From Nectonema munidae (Eukaryota; Nematomorpha; Nectonematoida; Nectonematidae): 64,000 bases of DNA. Below, piece by piece: positions 10,110 through 19,820 of the stretch (position 1 is its first letter; each line of letters begins with the position of its first letter). Made by a program: the position numbers and the translations under genes. The stretch is from NCBI GenBank assembly GCA_030549495.1, contig JAUIRK010000673.1, positions 682,001-746,000 on the forward strand, written 5' to 3'. The notes below the pieces were generated by a model that was not told where the DNA came from, did not search any database, and saw only the letters and a program-made list of their open reading frames with translations.

Positions 10110-10569
10110 ATATTCGATATGCAAATTTAATTAAAATATTTTTGCTTGAAGTATAGTATTTAAATTCACCAATTATGTAAAAAAAAATATAAAGTAGTCT
10201 TATAAATTTAGGACTTTAGGTATGCGCTGAATAACTCTATTTTAAAGGATTGCTTGAATATTTTTCTCCCGTGGTATTTCCAGACCACTAATTTTGAAAA
10301 TTGTAACAAAAAAATTTCGCTCCCAATAATTTTGAGGATGTGCGCCCCTGGTATACCTCATTATACAGAAAAAATAAAAAAAAAGTGTATTTTTTTCAAC
10401 TGTGCACCTCAAATTAATTCCATTTTTTTTAAAAAAATCAACTTTTTAAAATTTTATTAAACTTGATTAATGTTTAGAGGTCGCCCTGGCCTAGTGAATT
10501 AAAACTAGTCTTTTATATCATTATATACACAATATGAAAAGGAAAAAAATTTTATCCATAAGACAAAGT

Positions 10570-12540
10570 TTTATTATTTTTAATAAAAAAATTCATAAAA
10601 ATTTAAAGTTTCAGTAGATTTCTTTTTGAAGATGGATAGTTTTTGCGGTGTTCTAAAACATTTTGGGTCAAAAACTGACATGCGTTTTTTGTTTAGTTCT
10701 TTTACCGATGCAATCGTTCTTTCCACATGATCGTTTACCACTGGTAAATACATAACTCTTTCTTTTGCTTTCAAATAATTTGGATTTAATGACCATACAT
10801 AAGGGTCAGTTTCCAGGAATGCTGGTAAGTTCATTGACTCAAAAAAATTATATGTACTTAGAGTTACAATTTTGTGTAGTCTTTCTTCAAACTGAAAGAA
10901 AATTTCAGGTATTTGTTAACGTTTAGACAAATTTTTAGATCTGTTTTTTAAATTTTTTACAATGCGGTTCTTCTCTTCTATGCTTATTCTTTCATCATAA
11001 AAAGATGTTCCAACTAATTCTTCAGAAAGAGACCATAACTGATTGGCAAACTTTTTTTTGTTGTTTGAGAAATTTTTTTATTACGACAATTAATTAACTT
11101 TATCATCAGTTTGCAATCATCGAAGGGATTAAAAACAGAAGAAGAAGCCTTTACATACATCAAAACACAAAATAAAGATAAATCTTCTATTCCTTGCTCT
11201 TCTTTTTTTCATTTAAAATGTTTTCTAAAAAGATATATTTTTTAGCATACAACGCTTTTGCCATCTATCGAGCTTGATGCAGAGCTCCAGGTAAACGAAA
11301 CTTCATTCCTTTTATAGGAGAACCTCCAAGAAAAAGACTTGAAAGATCTATAAGTTCTTTATAATCATCTCTCAAGTGTCTTTTTTGCTCTTTTGCGAAC
11401 CCAATTAATTCCATTTTTAGTTTCTCTTTTTCTTCTTCATTGAATGAATTAATTGTACATGTTCGAAACATTTTTTTAATTAAAAGAATTCTAGGTAAAA
11501 CGTTTAAACAACAAAATTTCTGGACCTAAAGGCGTTGCACCAAATGAAACTTCAAAGCGAGCTTTTAATATAAGTTCTAAAATGTGTTGCCTGCAGGGTA
11601 AATATAATACGTTTTTCCCAAGTTTTTTTCAAGTAAAATGCAAGCACCGTTTTCTTTACCTGTGTTTATAGCTGCTGTGTCAAAGTTCATGGCTTTGACT
11701 TTTTCTGAAAGATTACACTCGTTCAAACACGTCATAATACCATCAGCATGTGCTTTTTCACTCAAATTGATCAATTTAGGAACTCCAAGTAAATTTCATT
11801 TTGAAAATCATAAACAAGTTCAACATGTTTTCTATAAATCAATTCTTCCATCATCCTACCTTTCTAATGAAAAGTGATTGGTCCACTTACTTCAAAATTG
11901 ATTTTTAGTTCTTTATTTTGTGTAGTTCTCTTTTTTATTTTTGTCTATAAATTGACGCATGATTAATATTGCATTCTAAAAGATCTACTCCAAAACTTTT
12001 TGCAGCTTCTGCAAGAATAAATGTAGCTTTTCTTGAAGAAATTTGCGTACGATCTAAAGAAGACCACATTTCTTCAGTTATTATGTTCTTCCTTTCTCGT
12101 TTTTTTAAATTGTTTTGGGAAAAAAACTTTTATCATTTTCATTTTCGTCACTAGAAGAAGAAGAAGATGAAGCAAAGGAAGTTTGAAATCAGATTTCTTC
12201 TTTCTTTTGCGTTCAGCTTCAATTTTTTCAGCTTTTTTCTTTGATTTGATGCATGACAAATTGTCTACACTTCCTATACTACCTGGGCGATTGGGATTTT
12301 TGAAAGTTATAAAACTGCAAATCTTCATCGTTTTTAATTAGATTTTCAACGTTTCCATGAGCCATATCAAAGAGACTATTTAATTGATTAATAAGATCCT
12401 TTTCTTTGTTTTTATAACTACTTGTAGTTTCTGACGAGTGCTTTTTTAGAGTTGTCCATTTAAAAAAAAATCTTCTAAAGAACCTTTGATATCATCAATC
12501 GTAGAACCAATCAAGTAAAGTTTTTTTCGTGTTTTCATTA
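10570..12540 (-). pseudogene. Decayed RNase-H-fold (hAT-like) DNA transposase, multiple breaks
   Basis: Minus-strand fragments in shifting frames belong to one widespread invertebrate transposase-like family. In order from high to low coordinate they are: a Lys-rich N-terminal part (about 12074-12328), MNFDTAAINTGKENGACILLE (11577-11774; the family pattern F-D-T-T-A-x-N-T-G-x-x-x-G-A), YLPCRQHILELIL and GATPLGPEILLFKRF (11500-11600), GMKFRLPGALHQARW (11265-11330; family P-G-A-x-H-x-A-R-W-M) and LPVVNDHVERTI (about 10740). The order matches an intact protein. At least four frameshifts or stops are needed, so it is dead. I did not find convincing terminal inverted repeats. The hAT placement is an inference. 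Confidence 0.6.
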
Positions 12541-13642
12541 CAGAAAATATTTTCTCTGTTTGATTACTCAAAAAAATTAGAATTAAAATGCAAAAAATTA
12601 AATAATATTAGACAAAATTCAAGATTTAAGTTAAAAGCCTGTATTATCTAAAACTGTTCAAACGATATTTAAATAAACTAAAGTGAAAAAAATATGGAAG
12701 TTGAGTGAACAACTGTAACTACTTTCGGTGAATGATAAAACAAGTGTGTGTAATAAATAAATAACAAATATAAGCTGCTATTTTTTATTATCTTGGTATT
12801 ATAGATGCATACTTTTTTTTGCAATATGATTTTAAGAGAAATAGATTAAATCAAAGGGGTGCAATCTATTTTAAGTGATGTACAAAAAATAAGGTACATC
12901 CTAAAGCATACCCAATCCTAAAATTTGTTTTTTTTCAAATAAAGTTTATTTATTTCCACACAATCACCAGAAACACACGAAAATTAATATAAAAAATATT
13001 AAAAGAAAAATTCGATTGTTTAAAAAAAAAGAATAATTCTTCTGTTATTTGAATGGTAGATGCCAAGGTTTGTGAAATACGCAAAATTGAACTCGTCAAT
13101 ATACAAGAACAGTTTCAAAAGTGTTAAAAACTTTTTACTTTGTTTGCTATTTATTTCTTAAATTTTTACAAAATACACTATCAGCGTTTTTTTAGATAAA
13201 GTGCTATTAGAAGCCGATAGTAAAAAAATTGCACAATTTTATCTAATTATTATTATTTGAAATGACCCTCTGGCAATTTCTCTGGTTGCCGCACAAAAGA
13301 CTGCTTCTCTGGATTAAAGCCTAAGATATTAAATATAATTTCTTTCTTTTTACTTACTTGATTTTCTTCAAAAATTGCTATTCATTTCATTTACTCCTTC
13401 TTATAATATTTCAGTAACTTTCAACACGATCATATGGAATTTTTCTTTTCTTCCGAGCCAAGAAGGTGAAGGCATTGCACTCGTGTTTACATCAACCTAG
13501 CGAAAAAGAATTCACTTCAAAAAATTTGTGTTTTAAATTATGTGAATAAATCTTAACTTCAAACTGTTAAACTTTTATTAAATAAAACGGATTTGTTCTT
13601 ATCTCCAGACTCTAAACGCAGAGGGCAAAGCTGATTCTAGGG
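12541..13642. other. AT-rich stretch, nothing recognised
   Basis: No exon, TIR pair or repeat array could be supported. It may contain the unrecognised 5' end of the transposase relic to its left. Confidence 0.3.
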
Positions 13643-13756
13643 AGGGGGCTTAGCTCATTTCAACATTTAAAGCTTGCTATTTCTCCATGCAGTTCAAGGG
13701 TGGGCTTGGAGACAACATAACTTCCAGGGTGAGAGGGAGTGCGAGTTAAGCCCCCT
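13643..13756. repeat. Short inverted-repeat segment, possible MITE
   Basis: AGGGGGCTTAGCTC at 13643-13656 faces GAGTTAAGCCCCCT at 13743-13756 (13 of 14 complementary). The 114-bp span is non-coding. No duplicated flank is evident, so mobility is only suggested. The following 500 bp to 14252 show nothing else. Confidence 0.4.
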
Positions 13757-14251
13757 TATCGACGGACAGGCTTACACATAAAGATGAACTTTGCACAAAT
13801 GTCAGTTAGCCAAAGTAGCCTCCGAACTTCATGGAAAACGGAGAAGCTGACAACCAGAAAAAAACTGTCTTCAGTCATCGTGAGTGACATTTTAGCGAGA
13901 TTCTAATTCCTTACAGGTGTTTTATACGTTGCAAACGTGTAACTCTGATCAAAGTGTTTTACATTTCTGAGTTCTCTAGCAGTATGTTTAGACATGTTAA
14001 CGGTCCGGTTCATGATTGGGTAAAAGCGCTCCTAGCAGATCAGTTCCGTTCGGTCCTTTTTTACACCGGTTCGACACGGTTTTAAAATGTTAGTCTGATC
14101 AGACTCGTTTTCGTATTTAAATGTGGCTTGTGGATAAAGTCCTAAAATATTAAAGACCGATCTAAAAATTACAAAAATAATGACTCTCTTTTTATATATT
14201 CCGTTGTTGGCAGGACAATTGTAATGATTTCGATAAAAAATAATCTTTTGT

Positions 14252-14252
<1 letters not shown>

Positions 14253-14283
<31 letters not shown>

Positions 14284-14284
14284 T
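14253..14284. repeat. (TAA)n microsatellite, probable LINE 3' tail
   Basis: About ten TAA units sit exactly downstream, on the minus strand, of the LINE 3' UTR. Jockey/CR1/I-type LINEs commonly end in short tandem repeats rather than poly(A), so I read this as the reverse-transcription tail. Confidence 0.65.
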
Positions 14285-14758
14285 TATTCATTTACACAAG
14301 AGCAAAATTACATGAGGAATAAAGGACTTCATAAATTTATACACACATTCATTTAAATAAGAGAAAAAAAAAAATGATAAATCTTTAGAAAACTGCAAAT
14401 TTTCATCACCAGAATGACGAAAAAATTTATTCAATGAAGAGTTTGAAGGTTATATATATTCAATTCACTGAAGATCACTTTAGAGGAGAGAAGACAAAGG
14501 GATAAAACTATCCATCGAGATGACTGGTCTCCAAAGTTTATACTACACATATTTTAAAAAAAAACAGAGGGAAAAAAAGACAGCAATAATGAAAATATTT
14601 TTTACATATTGAGATTATTTAATATGTTACATATATATATATATATATAATATGTATATACAGCCTAAAAATGATAAATAATATTTAATTTAATGTATTG
14701 TTATTATATAAAATTTTATATTTGGATATATTTAAAGGAGAAGAAAAGTGTAGTGAAG

Positions 14759-17606
14759 TTATTTTAGTAGTAGTTTTACCACGGATTTTCGAAAAAATTT
14801 TTTGTTGGAAATATTGAGTTTGTTTAACAATTTATTAGCAAGATTCAATGTCCGAAAGTAAATGTTTCTGAAATTAGAATTTTCATTAAATCTCGGAATG
14901 TGCAATTTACTATATTGTCTGGTTAGATGATCATGAACTGAACTATTTGGAACAAAAAGACCGTGATATTCTCCTCGTTTTACATATTGTTTATAATAAA
15001 ACATGAGGGATGAAACTGAGTTAATTTGATATATATTTAAAATTTTGATTTCCTGATCACTTTTTTCGTTTATGAATTTGTAAAATTTTTTTCATTAACT
15101 TTGATAGTTTTACCAGATGCGTTTGATTGTTAGAGCCCCATAATAGATTTGCATAACTTAAGTGTGAAAATACATGGGAATAATAAAGGGTCTTTCGTGC
15201 ATTAGTAGGTAAGTAAGTTTGCAATTTTTTCAGGCAACCTAAAATTCTAGAGATTTTTATGCAAATATTATTAATATGAGTGGAAAAGGAAAAATTTTCT
15301 TCTAGTGTTACTCCAAGAAATTTTATTCGGCTAACTCTTTTGATACTAACATTATTCAAATAAAAAGATGGGGTAGAGTTTACTGGTCTTTTGGAAAATA
15401 TTATAAAGTTACTTTTCTCATGATTAATTTTTATTTTATTAAAATCACACCAATTAGTAATGTTTTTAAGTGAAGCTTGAATGGCATGATGATCAGAATT
15501 TTTTGTATTAAACATTAGAGTTAAATCATCTGCATACATGATAAGTTTGCTATGATTGTCTAAACACTTGTGTATGTCATTTATGTAAATTAAAAACAAT
15601 AGCGGACCTAAGATTGATCCTTGAGGAACACCAGACTTAGAATAATAGCCGTCGGAATAAAAATTATTGAAAAATATAAAATTTTTTCTAAAAGATAAAT
15701 AGTCCTGGATCAAATTATAAAAACAGCCTCTGATGCCCAACTTTCTAATTTTATATAGTAAGATATGGTGATTCACAGTATCGAACGCCTTAGAAAAGTC
15801 TAAGAAGAAACATAACAATTTAGCTTTTTGTTCATAAGCTGTTGCTACAGATAATGATAGTTCTGATAGGGCATCCGTGGTTGATTTATTAGGCCGAAAA
15901 CCAAATTGATGTTTATAGAAGAAATTTATTTTGTTAAGATAGTTACTCAATTTCGTAAAAATAACTTTCTCAAAAATTTTAGCAAAGCTTGATAACAAAG
16001 AAATAGGTCTATACGAGCTGAATATGGTAGGCTGTTTATTAGGTTTCAGAATTGGCAGAACTTTTGCAATTTTTAGTTTGTCTGGAAAAATACCTTGTTG
16101 TATAGAAGAATTGAATATATGAACAAGAATATTACGGATGATAGGCAAAATATATATAAGTAATTTCAAGTTTATTTCATCTAGGCCCGAAGATTTCTTG
16201 TTATTCAAACTGCTCACAGCTATATTTATATCATCAATTGTGATTTTACTAAAGTAAAAAGAAGATAATTGAGACGGTAAAAAAGACTCTAGGTAAATAA
16301 AAGAACTTTCGAGGTTCGATTCGTCTGGTTCTAAAGAAAAGATATCTGTGAAACCTTGAATATCCAAATCAATATTGGGAGCAGTTGCTTTATTTTTCAT
16401 CAATGTGTTCAAGACAAGCCATAGTGATTTATGATCACATGTAGATAGCTTTGAACAGTAATACTGCGATTTTGTATGATTAACTTTAATTTTGTAATTT
16501 TTCACAACATTTTTATAACGAAATTTATTATGAAATGAAGGGTTTTTTCTAAATTTTTTATAGTAACGAATTTTTAGACGATTTAATGCAGCTAATTCTT
16601 GTGTATACCAGGGTAAATTTGGTTTCTTTTGTTTGACTGAAACTAAAGGAAAGCATTTGGTAAAACAGTCGTGAATAATTCCATCAAAACATTCATAAAT
16701 TTGATTAACGTTTTTTGAAAAATAACAATATTCAAAATTTGCAACTGACAATTTAGAAAAGAACAATTCATAAGCTTGAGGTGAAAATTTTCTTTTTAAA
16801 ACTTTTGTTAACACGCTTTTGTTTTTTAAAAAAGGTAGTCTTAGAAAATTGACACAATGATCGCTTATAAGGGCATTTATATTATAGGAAGTATTGTTCA
16901 CTAATTGATTTGTAAATATATTGTCTATTAAAGTTTTTGAATTTGCCAGACGTGTCGGTTTAGAAATGGCTGGGATTAAACCATTTTCAAGCATCAAACA
17001 AAGAAAATCCAAAGCATGCCTATTTTCATATATATTCAAGAGGTTTATGTTAAAATCTCCAGCAACAAAAAAAAACTCGTTTTTAATCAACTTAATAAAC
17101 TGATTTAGAGATAAGAGAAAGTCTGAAATCAAAAGGTTAGGGGGTCTATAAACAGCTAGTATGGAAACCTTTGTATCAAAAACTATGAACTGACCTAAAA
17201 GAAAATCAGCAGGTGATTCAACATTTTCATTTGAATTATAAAGCACTAATTTATAAATACTTTTATAATAAATACATACACCGCCTCCAGTTCGGTTTCT
17301 TTCTTTAAAAATCGAGTTATAACCATTTAAGTTATATTTTACAGTATCACTTGAGTTCCATATTTCGCTAAAAACTATAAAATCTGGAAGGAGATTAATA
17401 GAACTCAAAAAAATCGAAAAGTTAGAAAAATTTGCAAAAAGACTTCTGATGTTTAAATGTATTATGGATAATGAGGTAAGTGAAATATTTTCTCTATAAA
17501 GCAAAGATATATCGTCTTCATTTAAGTATTTAGTTTTATTAATTTCCAAAGAAAGTTCAGAAAATATATCAAAATCATATAAATCAGATATGTTTTGTTT
17601 ATTCAT
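14759..17606 (-). CDS. LINE ORF2: endonuclease and reverse transcriptase
   Basis: The main frame runs 17606 to 15057 (849 residues). The N-terminal APE-type endonuclease shows HLNIRSLF (Asn52), the catalytic Glu in FSEIW (residue 81), VYRPPN (153-158), AGDFNIN (182-188) and SDH (248-250). The reverse transcriptase shows SSYRPISLLSS (530-540), FLDFSKAFDTVNHH (601-614), GVPQGSILGPLLF (659-671) and YADD (691-694). After residue 849 the frame stops at KRKK, but a neighbouring frame continues directly (INEKSDQEIKILNIYQINSV, then 14759-15004) with the family's C-terminal domain, so one frameshift near 15060 breaks an otherwise whole protein. It reverse-transcribes LINE RNA at a nicked target. The start ATG lies inside the end of ORF1. 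Confidence 0.88.
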
Positions 17607-18657
17607 TTGAGGTGTATGAAGTAAGAGATTTTACTATTGCTAAATTTTTTAAATATGAAGGACATAGATGCGACATACCATGATGATTTTTGTTAGTATG
17701 CTTGTTTACTGAACACGAGTAACAGGTATACTTATCTGGACAATCTTTAAAGGAACAACTATTTGATTCATGATTTTCAGCACAGTACACACATATTTCC
17801 TTATTTGTATGCTTACAGTTAGTTTTAGTATGCCCAAACATTAGACAGTTTGAACAATGTTTCACATAAAAAAAATCATTTATTCTAAAGCATTTAAACT
17901 CAATGAAAATTTGATTATTATTGCATTCAAGAAATTTTCTTATTTCAGGATCAATCCTAAATATAACAGATTTTACATTTTTAGATTTGCCATTTTTTTC
18001 GAAAATAATTTCAAAGGTTTTTCCTTTATTTACAATATCAGATATTTCTTCATTTTTTTTAAGTATAGATTTCAATATTTCGGTTTTGGATAAGTCTATA
18101 TCAACACCTCTAATAATTATCTTGGGAAAGATAGATTTAGGTTTTGAACAAATGAATTTGTACTGAGATTGATCTTTTAAATTGGATAATTCAGACTCTG
18201 CAGCACTCATATTTTTAATATCGGGAAAATCAATTTTGATAACGTTTTCTTTAATAGTCAATTTGTTTATTTTAGTATTTTTAAATATATTTTTATCCTT
18301 ATTTTTTATTACATTTTTTAATAACTTTAAATCTTCATTTGTTTCCCCTTTTATAAAAATTGAATTTTTACTTTCATTTTTGGCATTCCAATGAGGTTCT
18401 TTCGTTAGGCTTACAGCATGAGCATAAGTTAGTTTAGAAATAGTATTTTGAGAATCAGAAAAAAATTTCTCAATTCGATCCAATTTGGATATTATGAGTG
18501 ACTCTGTTTTACAATCATTTAAGACACGTAAAAGCTCTGATTTTATGTCCTTCTTACTCATTGTATCAATTTTCTCAATAATATTCTCAAGATTATTAAC
18601 AATTATAGATTTGTGATCAGTCATCAAAAAAAAAAAAATTAAAATATTACAGGCCAC
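17599..18657 (-). CDS. LINE ORF1: zinc-knuckle nucleic-acid-binding protein
   Basis: 352 residues from the first ATG. The better start is probably Met12 (MTDHKSI), because the preceding hydrophobic residues derive from a T/A-rich leader. The centre is Lys-rich, followed by a folded segment (about 165-260) and three C-terminal zinc knuckles: CSNCLMFGHTKTNC (268-281), CVYCAENHESNSC (289-301) and C-x2-C-x12-H-x3-C (from 312). This is the usual ORF1 layout of jockey- and I-type LINEs, an RNA chaperone forming the particle with ORF2. Its TAA stop overlaps the ORF2 ATG in ATGAATAA, suggesting ORF2 is made by termination-reinitiation. The frame is intact. Confidence 0.85.
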   Translation of the reverse strand: MACNILIFFFLMTDHKSIIVNNLENIIEKIDTMSKKDIKSELLRVLNDCKTESLIISKLDRIEKFFSDSQNTISKLTYAHAVSLTKEPHWNAKNESKNSIFIKGETNEDLKLLKNVIKNKDKNIFKNTKINKLTIKENVIKIDFPDIKNMSAAESELSNLKDQSQYKFICSKPKSIFPKIIIRGVDIDLSKTEILKSILKKNEEISDIVNKGKTFEIIFEKNGKSKNVKSVIFRIDPEIRKFLECNNNQIFIEFKCFRINDFFYVKHCSNCLMFGHTKTNCKHTNKEICVYCAENHESNSCSFKDCPDKYTCYSCSVNKHTNKNHHGMSHLCPSYLKNLAIVKSLTSYTSNE

Positions 18658-18926
18658 TACACGTTGATTAAGAAAAATATATCAGAGTAAAAATTTTTTA
18701 TGATATTAGTACAAAATAATTTTCTTTATAATAATAATTTTATAAGAAATATAAAGATTATAAAAAAAATTGTTTAAACAGAATATATAAGTTAAACAAT
18801 AATGAAAGAAAGCAATATTATGATCAAATTATGAACGTTATACTTTGTAAGGAGGAAATGAATAAGAGCGCCATTTTAATTTTTTAATTTGCAAAAAAAA
18901 AAGGAATAAATTGAAAATAATATGAA

Positions 18927-19240
18927 GATATGTTGTCGCAAAAGTAATGCGTACAGCTAGAGAAGTTTCACAAAGTCTTGGAAGCATAAGCACCCCCGAC
19001 ACCAGTTTTACTCTCAAATTGCCTTTCAAGCGCACCATTTAAATACAGTTCTTTAAGATCTTCTTTCAGCACTCCATCAGCTGACATTTTATCCAAATTT
19101 CTAGCGAAGTTATTTAGATAAGATATACGATGTTTTCCAAGCGTTCTAGGAATGATAAACAGTTTGACACTCATAAGCATGGTTATCGAAATAAACTCCT
19201 TCAAAAATGCCTGACACCATCATGTAAATTGGACGTTCTT
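18927..19240 (-). pseudogene. hAT (SCAND3/ZBED-like) transposase relic
   Basis: Minus-strand reading gives VLKEDLKELYLNGALERQFESK and, in the next frame, RLCETSLAVRITFATTYL. Both are consecutive parts of the hAT C-terminal domain, but the normal continuation C-E-x-x-F-S-x-L is cut off exactly at 18926, where the LINE begins. The interruption suggests that the LINE landed in, or was joined to, this relic. It needs at least one frameshift to read through. It is near-identical over 57 nt to the relic at 7017-7073. Confidence 0.65.
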
Positions 19241-19460
19241 AAAGGTAAAAATAAAATTTTTATGTTCAAAATTAAGTTTAGCGCACCCATCAAATTCCAT
19301 TTCATTTAATACAAAGATACATGAAGCTAAATAACCAACAAATGAATCAACTTAATAAACACCGCTCAGTGATTAATTATATTTAAAGTTCTAGCGACCA
19401 GCGTTCCATCTTAAAAACTTTTTCCGAATGTGGAATCTTAATCAGAAAATATAGAAAATG

Positions 19461-19812
19461 GGATCAAGTAGAGACAATTCCTCTGGGGTTAGACTAATAA
19501 AGACAATCCTTCTGACAATCAACCAAGTAATAACAATACCTCTGAAAGTGCACCAAGTAAAGATAATACCTCCGTGATTAAAGAATAATTCAAAATATAT
19601 TTGCATTATTTATTTTTGTATTTTAAAAATTTTAATTTATTGAATAAAAAATGAATTAGAAATTTATTATCTAAACAAAATTAAAAGTTAATAAATTGAA
19701 AAATAAATTTGAAAAAATTTTTAAAAACTAAGTAAAGAGCATCCCTCTGAAAACAAATCAAGCAAAGATGACCATCTATATTAAAATAAGAGGGATTGTC
19801 TTTACTACATCC
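19461..19812. mobile_element. MITE with six iterated subterminal units and exact 8-bp TSD
   Basis: The 352-bp element is flanked by identical AGAAAATG (19453-19460 and 19813-19820). The ends are GGATCAAGTAGAGACAATTC at the left and the complement of GGATGTAGTAAAGACAATCC at the right. The left TIR motif, roughly CAAGTAAAGACAATACCTCT, recurs in direct order at about 19492, 19530, 19557, 19728 and 19767, so the element consists largely of degenerate copies of its own terminus. Non-coding. An 8-bp duplication fits hAT or Mutator-like relatives. Confidence 0.7.
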
Positions 19813-19820
19813 AGAAAATG

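Larger units (their letters stand above)
7087..10350. mobile_element. hAT-type element, non-autonomous, with nested insertions
   Basis: Both ends carry the same 15-bp terminal inverted repeat, CAGGGGCGCACATCC (7087-7101, and its complement at 10336-10350). The flanks are GTGTACCT (7079-7086) and GTATACCT (10351-10358), an 8-bp target duplication with one mismatch. TIRs starting CAGGG and 8-bp duplications are diagnostic of hAT transposons. No transposase is recognisable inside. Of 3264 bp, roughly 1450 bp are later insertions (MITEs at 7331, 7615, 8307 and 9499, and a SINE at about 8840). Confidence 0.72.
14253..18926 (-). mobile_element. Jockey-superfamily non-LTR retrotransposon (LINE), nearly full length
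   Basis: Minus strand: 5' region, ORF1 (17599-18657), ORF2 (15057-17606, C-terminal tail to 14759 in another frame), 3' UTR of about 480 nt and a (TTA)n tail, seen on the plus strand as (TAA)n at 14253-14284. ORF1 with zinc knuckles, an APE-type endonuclease plus reverse transcriptase in ORF2, no RNase H, and a short-repeat tail place it in the jockey/CR1 group. The 5' boundary is set provisionally where a hAT relic resumes at 18927. No target duplication was found. The open frames are long, so the insertion is fairly young. Confidence 0.85.
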
